From assembly GCA_029881255.1 (NCBI GenBank), contig JAOUMY010000011.1, forward strand, positions 107,083 through 171,082: a stretch of 64,000 nucleotides of DNA, given 5' to 3'. How positions within the stretch are numbered: position 1 is the first letter of the stretch; each line of letters opens with the position of its first letter. The notes under the pieces are model-generated. The model was not told the DNA's origin, did no database searches, and saw nothing but the letters and a program-made list of their open reading frames with translations. The DNA comes from Gammaproteobacteria bacterium (GTDB lineage Bacteria; Pseudomonadota; Gammaproteobacteria; S012-40). Below are positions 56,867 to 64,000 of the stretch, in pieces. The position numbers and the translations under genes were made by a program.

Positions 56867-59737
56867 ATGGAAAGCAAACGTCGTTCTCACATTCTATTTT
56901 CGCTGCTAATTACATTCGTCATCTACCTCACTTCTTGCAGTCACTCCGCAGATACTAATTCCCTGGCCGATAGTGGAATTACAGAAATCGAACTCAATAG
57001 TAATACCGTGGCCGTAAAAACCGGGAACGTTTGGCAAATAAAAGATAAGAACGGCATACCAGTTATAGAAATGACATTCGAAGAGGTATACGAAGGGCCG
57101 TCAAGGATACTCGTACGGAAAGGGCCTATCGAATGGGAATTGGATCTCGAAAACAAGCGTCTTAAACTACCCTATATTGTTCGCGAAAACCCCCTCAATC
57201 GAACACAAGTCATACCGATAGAAGATAGTCGCTATCTTATTCAAGATACGAGCGGAGTTGAGTTCGTGGATACGGATGGCGGCTTGCATCAAATTCTGTT
57301 CGACAACGGAACACGCTACCGGCAATTTACACCGTATTCGGCAGAGGAAGTAAGGGCCGATGAGAACACTTCTCGGTTTGAGTTGACGATTGACAAACAA
57401 CGCCGGTTAATATTGCTTCTCATAGCAAACAATGAAAGATGCTGCGTTCATCGAGTTCACGATTTCGAGAGTAATTTACTATTCGAGGTTGATGCAATCT
57501 TTCTTCTTCCCGTAGGAGATAATTTATTCGTCACAAGGACTGTGGATGATAATAAATTTCGTATTTTAGACCGGCAAGGAAAATCAGTGTATGAATTCGA
57601 AGAAATATACTTGCAACCAGAGACAACACTTAGATCGAATATTGTCTTTAAGCTCTACACTGGTGAATACGGGGTATTTTCGCTGGACAGCTATGAGTGG
57701 ACAGCCAAGTTTTATTCAGACAATGTCACAAGCATCGGCCAAAATGTCGTGGCTACTATAAACGGCAGAGTCTCTATCTACAAGCCAGACTCAAAGGCTT
57801 TTGTTGAAACATCATTTGAAGATTTTTCTATCGAGAATTCGAACGAAACACACATCACGGCGAGTTTAGATGGAAAATGGGGCATATTGGATCTGGACGG
57901 AAACGTCATACACGAAGCACTCTACTCGGAATTACAAACCACACCCGATGGCAGCATCCTGGCAAAAGATGGAAATAATTGGGCCATCCTAAACATTCAA
58001 GGAGATGTTGTCAGCCTCAAGGGCGACGGAATTTTTGAAAGCCCCGATCCAACATCTGAAAATGGAATTGTCTCTTTTGGGACGCCTCGGCAGTCACACT
58101 TTCTAGATTTTGACGGCAAGGTCATTTTCAAGGACTCACCAGCATCCAAATTCCAATGGGAAGTTGACCCTGGCGAACAGCAGGAAGACATAGCGTTATT
58201 GCAACAGTTAAGTCCAAAATTCGATGGACTTGGCCAACCATCAGAAGGTTTAATTGCCTTTTTTAAATGGATTGAAACACCGGAGGGCCTGAGCTACGGA
58301 TTCGGATACATTAATTATCTCGGCGAGATTGTTATTGATGCGCAGTATAAATTTGCTTTCCCCTTCCATAACGGAGTCGCCATCGTAAGCAAAGACAATG
58401 AGTACTATCTTATCGACAAACAAGGAAATAGAGTCACTCCTGAGAATGCCTATCGGCTTATTACAAATTCTGATGGAGACGATTACTACATTACGCAAAA
58501 AAATAATCTATACGGAATTCTCGAGGTTACAAACGATTCAGAAATAAGAGAAGTAGTCTCTCCGAAAACTTGGCTCGTATCAGAACTTGGTGACGAAAGA
58601 TTCCTGGTCCTGCGTAACGATGAGCCCAAAGAGTTGGTTATTGATGTGGAGGAAAATACGTATTTCACAGACTTCGAATCAATATCTAAGTTCAATGAAG
58701 GCGCGGCAACATTTAGACGAGACAATTTGTGGGGACTTGTCGATACCCAGGGGAATATCATTACGCCTCCAGTATACGATGCGATACAATTTGAGAGTCT
58801 ACATGGCCTAAGAGTAATTGAAGACGAACGCCGCAAAGGCGTGATCGATAGCGAAGGCGTACTAGTAATTTCACCGGTTTGGGGCGATGTCGAAATATTG
58901 AGAAAAGATAGATTCCTGGCAGCTAGCTATGTAGAAGAGCTGAATTCGATTTATGGACATGACATTTATCTTACTCAACTTTTGGATTTAGATGAGAATA
59001 ATTTGATTGAAGGTGAATATTTTTCTCTTGATTTGTTTAACAATTTTTTAAAGGCCGACTACTGTGAGATTAAGGCCTTTCATAAAGAGAAGCAGATAAC
59101 AGAACACAATTTGTGCTGGATAGATTCATCTGAAAGCAGCAACATAGTCATTACAACCACGCAGTACGGCAGAGGAAAATTCGAATTATTTGGGAAGTAC
59201 TATCTGGACAGAAAAACTGACTTTGATATATACGACCTACAAGGAAATCATTTATTTCGAACTACCCTGGATCGCAAAGTCGAAACGATGATCGGTAACG
59301 CGTTATATACCTGGAAAATTGATTCGGTCAGCCTCGAACACAATTACCTTTTGGTGACTCGCTTTTTGAGCGATCAGCCGACGGACAGTACTGTTGGCCA
59401 GAATCTCAGGCCTGTTCACGAATCGGATTGGAACGAACGCGACAAAAATCTAAAAGGTATTTTAGACATATACGGACATGTCCTCATTCCTCTAGAGTAT
59501 GAGGCGATTGCATATATCCCAGATAAAAACTCATTTGCCGCAGCAAATACAGCTGGAGAGCTGGTCATTTTTGACAGTGTCGGCCATGAAAAAATGCGAT
59601 ATCCCAAGGGAAAGGAACGATTACAGGCCATGGTCCCTGGATCGTATCCCTGTACGGAACAACAATTACCCTGGACAGAGTGCCTGGACAAGGCACTGGG
59701 ACTTGATCCTTCTGAATTGAGAGTGCCTATAAACTAG
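56867..59737 (+). CDS. WG-repeat lipoprotein
   Basis: 956 residues. LLITFVIYLTSCS is a lipoprotein signal (LTSC). The body carries many WG/KWG-type repeats of ~40-60 residues, such as GKWGILDLDGNVIHEALYSEL, NLWGLVDTQGNIITPPVYDAIQ, LSYGFGYINYLGEIVIDAQY and LKGILDIYGHVLIPLEYEAI. This is the 'WG.id..G.ii.p.yd.i' pattern, which probably forms one or more beta-propellers. Similar proteins are often surface-located and of unknown role. The gene is AT-rich compared with its older neighbours and flanked by gene fragments, which suggests it was acquired. Confidence 0.87.
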   Translation: MESKRRSHILFSLLITFVIYLTSCSHSADTNSLADSGITEIELNSNTVAVKTGNVWQIKDKNGIPVIEMTFEEVYEGPSRILVRKGPIEWELDLENKRLKLPYIVRENPLNRTQVIPIEDSRYLIQDTSGVEFVDTDGGLHQILFDNGTRYRQFTPYSAEEVRADENTSRFELTIDKQRRLILLLIANNERCCVHRVHDFESNLLFEVDAIFLLPVGDNLFVTRTVDDNKFRILDRQGKSVYEFEEIYLQPETTLRSNIVFKLYTGEYGVFSLDSYEWTAKFYSDNVTSIGQNVVATINGRVSIYKPDSKAFVETSFEDFSIENSNETHITASLDGKWGILDLDGNVIHEALYSELQTTPDGSILAKDGNNWAILNIQGDVVSLKGDGIFESPDPTSENGIVSFGTPRQSHFLDFDGKVIFKDSPASKFQWEVDPGEQQEDIALLQQLSPKFDGLGQPSEGLIAFFKWIETPEGLSYGFGYINYLGEIVIDAQYKFAFPFHNGVAIVSKDNEYYLIDKQGNRVTPENAYRLITNSDGDDYYITQKNNLYGILEVTNDSEIREVVSPKTWLVSELGDERFLVLRNDEPKELVIDVEENTYFTDFESISKFNEGAATFRRDNLWGLVDTQGNIITPPVYDAIQFESLHGLRVIEDERRKGVIDSEGVLVISPVWGDVEILRKDRFLAASYVEELNSIYGHDIYLTQLLDLDENNLIEGEYFSLDLFNNFLKADYCEIKAFHKEKQITEHNLCWIDSSESSNIVITTTQYGRGKFELFGKYYLDRKTDFDIYDLQGNHLFRTTLDRKVETMIGNALYTWKIDSVSLEHNYLLVTRFLSDQPTDSTVGQNLRPVHESDWNERDKNLKGILDIYGHVLIPLEYEAIAYIPDKNSFAAANTAGELVIFDSVGHEKMRYPKGKERLQAMVPGSYPCTEQQLPWTECLDKALGLDPSELRVPIN

Positions 59738-59750
59738 TTTTGGTTGGGAC

Positions 59751-59960
59751 ATTTGGCTGTATCTAGCCTCACTTAGTTCTTGCTCATTCCCCAAACAAAT
59801 CCAATTCTTATAAATCAAAAGCTATACTTTATTATTGTAAACAATCCCTAGAGACGCATCTAACACCGGGGAAAAACTGGCCAAAGGCTTTGTCCATTGT
59901 AGTCCTTACAGGCCCGAGGCAGTCAGGGAGTGATACGACAATCACAAATTGTGGCAAAGT
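59751..59960 (+). pseudogene. Degenerate copy of an AAA-ATPase gene start (copy A)
   Basis: DNA here matches 61045-61240 at many positions, both in the ~70 bases before the frame and in the frame itself. Translation gives IVVLTGPRQSG, the P-loop strand of DUF4143-type AAA ATPases, then SDTT where KTT is expected, so the Walker lysine is lost and a frameshift intervenes. It ends in non-coding sequence. Confidence 0.6.
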
Positions 59961-60021
59961 GGGTTTAGACACCAATGTCTCCAACATTAGAGAACATGTG
60001 CGTCCACCCCCACATTATGCA

Positions 60022-60501
60022 TTAGCGCGGCCGTGTGGCGTACCATCCACTTTGCGAACCCACGGCGATATCACCAAACTCGCCGGCTATTCTATACTTC
60101 GGATCACGAGTGTCGAAGGGAAACAGAAAACCCGAATACTCTTGCGTGAGAGTTGGCAGAACACGCTTAAAAGTTAGGAGGCCGGTACCAATAGTTGGAT
60201 CCCAACGACCGTCCACGAAGTCGCCACTATTTATACTGCCCTCAACAATACCATCTTCCACCTTGAGTATTGTTAGCTTATAGATTCGTCCTGCGGCCAT
60301 CATATGCCAATCCCCCAAAGGAAGCGCGCTGGAAGACGCGTATGGGCCAGGCCATATAGCTGAAGACGGAAAGCTACCCGGTAGCGATATATCTGCCGCG
60401 CGCGCATTGTTGAATGTAGTAACCGCAAGCAATGCGAGCATCACCAAAGTCACTTTGCGAAGAACGCTTACATAGGAAATTTTGTTATCAACGTAAACCA
60501 T
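60022..60501 (-). CDS. Small exported protein, unknown
   Basis: 159 residues. A signal peptide (TLVMLALLAVTTFNNARA, cleavage before ADI) leads to a ~120-residue beta-rich domain: GDWHMMAAGRIYKLTILKVEDGIVEGSI, LLTFKRVLPTLTQEYSGFLFPFD and YRIAGEFGDI. The layout suggests a small beta-barrel or lipocalin-like fold; no family recognised. GGGAGAG lies six bases before the ATG. It is one of few intact genes in this fragment-rich patch. Confidence 0.65.
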   Translation of the reverse strand: MVYVDNKISYVSVLRKVTLVMLALLAVTTFNNARAADISLPGSFPSSAIWPGPYASSSALPLGDWHMMAAGRIYKLTILKVEDGIVEGSINSGDFVDGRWDPTIGTGLLTFKRVLPTLTQEYSGFLFPFDTRDPKYRIAGEFGDIAVGSQSGWYATRPR

Positions 60502-60766
60502 ACTTACTCTCCCGAAGTTATGTTGTAGAACAGATCTTCAGTATTGCCGAGGCATTTGGAAAAGGCTGTGCGAAAACTAACAAAATGCCAGAAATCGTAT
60601 CGTCGATAGAATGGGAACCGGATACTACTCCATTGTCAACAATACGGACTCGATTTCTTCCGCAGAGATACGTATCTCGTTGCTGCGAAATTTTGTATAA
60701 CTATTTAGCATCGCGTCTCTGTTTGGCTTGTCACTATGAACCGAATACACATATCAACAGGGGATC

Positions 60767-60991
60767 ATGTCTGCAAACAATATGTGTCAGGGCTGTCATC
60801 ACAACCCCGGCATGATTGGTCAAAAAATTAAAGGCATGCCAACGTCGATACCGCAAAGTCATTACACAGATTTACGCAACACATCGGAAGTGCAAATAAA
60901 AACACCGGTCGGCGCGCGATATGTTTGTACACAGTGTCATGTACCTCAGGCGAATGTTCAGCCGTTGGTGGGGAATACGTTTCAGGAGTGA
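60767..60991 (+). pseudogene. napB: NapB C-terminal fragment (dihaem cytochrome of periplasmic nitrate reductase)
   Basis: 74 codons with two haem motifs, CQGCH (residues 7-11) and CTQCH. SIPQSHYTD and GARYVCTQCHVPQANVQPLVGNTF are near-exact NapB signatures. Intact NapB is about 150 residues and has a signal peptide; here the signal and the first half are missing, so the product could not reach the periplasm for haem attachment. No other nap gene is present. I infer a leftover of a deleted nap locus. Confidence 0.85.
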
Positions 60992-61115
60992 TTCGCTTCA
61001 AAAGGGGTAAATAAAAGTGGCGCCTCGGCGTTGAATTTGGCCCCCACTTAATTCTTGCCGAATCACTATACGAAACCTACACTTACAAATCGAAAGTTAT
61101 GGTTTGCAATTGTAA

Positions 61116-61283
61116 ATGATCCCCAGAGACGCTTTTAACTCGCTGATAAGACTAGCTAAAGGCTTTCCCATTGTCTTCCTGACGGGACCAAGACAATCTG
61201 GAAAAACCACCTTGGCCAGGGAGCTGTTCAGCGAGAACGACGTCAACAGAACCATCTTCCAGTGTGAGTTTTTCGGTGCTTAG
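61116..61283 (+). pseudogene. AAA-ATPase N-terminal fragment (copy B)
   Basis: 55 codons: FPIVFLTGPRQSGKTTLARELF is an intact Walker A strand and loop of DUF4143-type ATPases. Similarity is lost near residue 42 (SEND), and the frame stops at 61283 inside the start of the PrcB-like frame. The abrupt change marks a recombination junction. It is partner to the copy at 59751-59960. Confidence 0.75.
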
Positions 61284-61656
61284 AGAGGGAGAGGTATCGG
61301 CATATGCTGCACATAGACAAATTGAAGTCTTTACCAGCCAAGAGGATTTCGAGACTGCCTATGATCTTTCTGGCTCTGAAATATCTCCGCCGCCTATACC
61401 CGTTGTAGACTTTTCGAATTCGCTTGTCATAGGCCTGTTCTTACATGAGCTCCCATCAATGGGTGAGCAGTCGATTGGTGTAAAATCGATAACCAAAAAT
61501 AGTTTGGCAACCACAGTTAATATCGAACTAGTTAAACTAAAAGAAGGATGCCCCAGCGATTCCGCTATTTCGCAACCGTATCAGTTTATCAGCATGCAGA
61601 AGACGGATGTCCCAATGGTATTCAAAGAGACTTTGGTTGAGAAGGCTTGTGAATAG
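61264..61656 (+). CDS. PrcB-like C-terminal domain, probably N-terminally truncated
   Basis: 130 codons from a GTG. Residues ~45-128 read PIPVVDFSNSLVIGLFLHELPSMGEQSIGVKSI..VNIELVKLKEGCPSD..QPYQFISMQKTD, close to the PrcB_C-type domain of treponemal protease-complex subunit PrcB and its many exported relatives. Such proteins normally have a signal peptide or lipobox, but here the first ~25 residues lack one and overlap the ATPase fragment by 20 bases. It may be the 3' part of a lipoprotein gene cut by rearrangement. Confidence 0.6.
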   Translation: MSFSVLREGEVSAYAAHRQIEVFTSQEDFETAYDLSGSEISPPPIPVVDFSNSLVIGLFLHELPSMGEQSIGVKSITKNSLATTVNIELVKLKEGCPSDSAISQPYQFISMQKTDVPMVFKETLVEKACE

Positions 61657-61936
61657 AAATATACGCATTCATGTTTACGATCGTAACTATATAAGCCCCA
61701 CGCTTACCGAAGCTTAGTTTTAGAAATCTTTACGACACCCACATTCGACACGGTCTTTACGACGTCTACTAGCCGACAACCTTCTTCCAACTCAAAGATT
61801 GAACGAGAATTTACCAACTAAATACATGTTGATAGGCAAACCAAATAGGTGGTAAATAGGTTGGAGATCTTCACACGGAACGTGTAGCGTTTTCGATCCG
61901 GCTATTCAGTTACGTAGCAAATTACAAGGAGGTAAT

Positions 61937-62782
61937 ATGTTACACAATCGATTTTCCCCTGTTCTATTTATCGTATTTCTCGTTGCTTGTGCCGATAATG
62001 ATAGCACTACTTCAAAACTCCATGGAACCTGGGTTACAGACTTTAGTGCTTTAGGACATGAAGGTCACTCTCACAGCACTTTCAATTCTGATGGAACCTA
62101 TAAATTGGATATGGAGTTCGTTGTGGCGGGTAGCGACTGCTTTCTCGACGTGACGACAACGGGTACGTACGTAGCGAGCGCCACAACACTAACGATCACT
62201 CACGTGTCTGGCACCAAGGCCGTCACCCACTGCACAGAAACAACTTATAACCATGAGGAACGCGCAATGACGGATGAGGAAATCACCGGTTACAACGCTA
62301 CCGGCGAGTTGACTTGGAGCGTCATTGATAACGTTCTAACGCTTACAGACGGAAGTAACGTAAATCGAACTTACAGTCTGCTGGTCGGCGACCCGGCGGA
62401 AGAACTTTATGACAAGTGGGTTACCGATTTAACACCTTTAGGCCACGATGGTTATTCTCACAGCACCTTTAATTCCGATGGAACTTATGAACTGGATATG
62501 GAGTTTATCGTAGCGGGCAGCGACTGTTTTCTTGATGTAATTACAAGCGGTACTTTTGTAGCAAGCCCGACAACAATCACCATCACCCATGAATCAGGCA
62601 CTCGAGCAGTTAGTCAGTGCTCAGACACCACAAATAATCATGCTGAACGTGCGTTAACGGATGTAGAACTTGATAGTTATAACGCTACTGGAAAAATGCG
62701 GTGGAGTGTAGAAAATGGTGTGCTTACCCTGTCAGACGGAGTAAATCTTAACCGAACATATACGCGCCATGTGAGTAATTAG
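61937..62782 (+). CDS. Lipoprotein with two tandem ~125-residue repeats
   Basis: 281 residues. VLFIVFLVACAD has a lipobox (LVAC). Two copies of one domain follow, about 28-153 and 156-280. Both contain WVTD, LGH-G-SHSTFNSDGTY, LDMEF-VAGSDCFLDV, YNATG and LTL-DG-N-NRTY. Each repeat keeps two cysteines, so each may hold one disulfide. The pattern 'W......s...f..dGty' suggests a lipocalin-like or META-like small barrel. AAGGAGG precedes the ATG. The repeats are also alike at the DNA level (62021-62380 and 62405-62770), so the duplication is recent. Confidence 0.82.
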   Translation: MLHNRFSPVLFIVFLVACADNDSTTSKLHGTWVTDFSALGHEGHSHSTFNSDGTYKLDMEFVVAGSDCFLDVTTTGTYVASATTLTITHVSGTKAVTHCTETTYNHEERAMTDEEITGYNATGELTWSVIDNVLTLTDGSNVNRTYSLLVGDPAEELYDKWVTDLTPLGHDGYSHSTFNSDGTYELDMEFIVAGSDCFLDVITSGTFVASPTTITITHESGTRAVSQCSDTTNNHAERALTDVELDSYNATGKMRWSVENGVLTLSDGVNLNRTYTRHVSN

Positions 62783-62947
62783 GGTAGCGTAAAGAATTTG
62801 CGACATAGAAACCGCTTTCGCTTGAGGGCAATTCACGTGCGTGTTTTATAATTAATAAATCAGAAATACCGGAATCAAATATACTAATCGCAATCATACT
62901 TGTCATAAAGAGAAAGCGTTACTGTCAGTTTATTATTCTTCGGCGTG

Positions 62948-63955
62948 TTATTCACTTTCAATGCGGATAATGATTTTTCCCTTTGCTCTGCCTTTGGCGC
63001 TAATTTCAAAAGCTTTTTTTATATTTTCTAATGTAAAGACAGAATCGATTACCGCTTTTATTGACTTCTCATCAATAAGCCCGGCAATTTTTGCTAATTG
63101 GCCGCCGTCTGCATACATTAAATGATGTTTATAGACGGCACCATATTTGGCGGCAAGTTTTTGATTTTTCCATAGGTTGATTTTACTGACCAACCTAACA
63201 ATAAAGTTAGAGGTGTATTCTGAAACCGTTTGTGGATCCGGTATACCCAGTATACTGACTAAAACACCACCCGGTTTTAGAACCCGGTAGGACGACTTAT
63301 GCACCTGGCTGCCAAGCGTATCCAATACAATATCATAATCGCTTAGTACATCTTCAATCGCCTGGTTATGGTAATCAATTATTTCATCCGCACCCAAACG
63401 TTGTAGCAGTTCAAAGCTGGATTTACTGCCTGTTGTGGCAACATATGCGCCCATTGCTTTGGCAAACTGGATAGCAAAGGTACCCACACCACCGGAACCG
63501 GCATGAATCAGAACTTTGCTCCCGGCAACCATGCCTGCTTTTTCGACTAATGACTGGTAAACGGTAAGCCCAACCAGAGGAATAGAGGCGGCTTCTTCAA
63601 AATTCATAGATACAGGCATCTTGGCAACAAATTTTTCCGGCAGGGAAAAATAGTCTGCGAATGCGCCCGTCTCTGTTTTTTCGCTGCGAAAAAAAACCTT
63701 ATCACCCGGTTTAAAATGACTTACATTAGATCCGATACTTTCGACAACTCCGGCCCCATCACTACCTAAACGGGCGGGAAATTTAAACTTGGCCAGGGCT
63801 TTTAAATCACCATGAACTGTTTTCCAGTCAATCGGGTTAACACTGGCAGCCTTAACTTCTATAAGGACTTCATTCGCGACAGGTGTGGGCTTCTTAATAT
63901 CATCAATAAAAACGTTTTCAAAAGTCCCGTACTTTTTAAATAAGGCTGCTTTCAT
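62948..63955 (-). CDS. Zinc-independent medium-chain NADPH:quinone reductase-like protein
   Basis: 335 residues of the quinone oxidoreductase branch of the MDR family. KAASVNPIDWKTVHGD, the LGSDGAGVVESIGSNV substrate-domain motif, and the coenzyme loop VLIHAGSGGVGTFAIQFAKAMGAYV are diagnostic; there is no structural-zinc cysteine set. It would reduce quinones or enones with NADPH. Its base composition is AT-rich beside the rest of the window, and it lies next to the fragment-rich region, so it may be acquired. The start codon lies at 63955, with AAGGATAT upstream. Confidence 0.92.
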   Translation of the reverse strand: MKAALFKKYGTFENVFIDDIKKPTPVANEVLIEVKAASVNPIDWKTVHGDLKALAKFKFPARLGSDGAGVVESIGSNVSHFKPGDKVFFRSEKTETGAFADYFSLPEKFVAKMPVSMNFEEAASIPLVGLTVYQSLVEKAGMVAGSKVLIHAGSGGVGTFAIQFAKAMGAYVATTGSKSSFELLQRLGADEIIDYHNQAIEDVLSDYDIVLDTLGSQVHKSSYRVLKPGGVLVSILGIPDPQTVSEYTSNFIVRLVSKINLWKNQKLAAKYGAVYKHHLMYADGGQLAKIAGLIDEKSIKAVIDSVFTLENIKKAFEISAKGRAKGKIIIRIESE

Positions 63956-64000
63956 AATCGTATATCCTTAATTCTTGCAAAAAATCCATTAGTGGGGAAG

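Noticed and set aside
60432..60815. 127-codon plus-strand frame before the NapB fragment
   Set aside because: It overlaps the start of the exported-protein gene on the other strand and has no family features or ribosome binding site.

Overview
The window looks like chromosomal DNA of a Gammaproteobacterium, probably free-living, aquatic and polysaccharide-producing. I infer this from dnaX with the SRP RNA upstream, purT, a YcbL-type hydrolase, DUF3301 and DUF924 genes, a PEP-CTERM protein beside a sugar-phosphate transferase, and many c-di-GMP and two-component genes. I cannot name the species. There is no prophage, integron, transposase or CRISPR array.

Layout. 1-3.8 kb holds housekeeping and small genes: partial dnaX, SRP RNA, a PilZ protein, an NYN nuclease-like protein, a GIY-YIG protein and a DUF523-DUF1722 protein. 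3.9-8.9 kb is a tight three-gene unit: TonB-dependent receptor, YfiR-like periplasmic protein and hybrid histidine kinase with two receivers. 8.9-13.2 kb has DUF3301, a divergent short Hfq, a degenerate receiver, an OmpR-type two-component pair and DUF924. 13.4-24.9 kb has a GAF-PAS-GGDEF-EAL protein ending in a GDCCVxC-type cysteine module, an aminopropyltransferase homologue, an unknown three-gene set with a monohaem protein, a YcbL hydrolase, a methyltransferase, an HDOD protein and a protein with a CheZ-like DxxxQ motif. 25-35 kb has tRNA-Ser, purT, a 1660-residue metzincin/Fn3-like/RCC1 exoprotein, a beta-propeller, a polyprenyl sugar-phosphate transferase and a PEP-CTERM protein.

35-50 kb alternates secreted beta-rich lipoproteins, small membrane proteins, a decayed outer-membrane gene, a REC-REC-GGDEF protein, a membrane-fused spermidine synthase homologue, a phosphate porin plus Na/Pi cotransporter pair and a hybrid kinase with a pseudo-receiver. 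50-64 kb is accessory in character: a truncated LysR gene, several large exported proteins (Big_5, WG repeats, C-terminally anchored), an M91-type zinc protease, an orphan PEP-CTERM tail and a patch of gene fragments (two AAA-ATPase starts, a NapB C-terminus, a PrcB-like piece), ending in a medium-chain reductase.

Two themes link the genes: dense signalling (c-di-GMP enzymes, kinases, stand-alone or degenerate receivers) and investment in cell-surface proteins. The most unusual items are the receptor-YfiR-kinase operon, the GGDEF-EAL-GDCCVxC fusion, the Hfq with altered rim and proximal-face residues, the Na/Pi transporter with a pseudo-receiver tail, the metzincin-RCC1 protein and the M91 protease.
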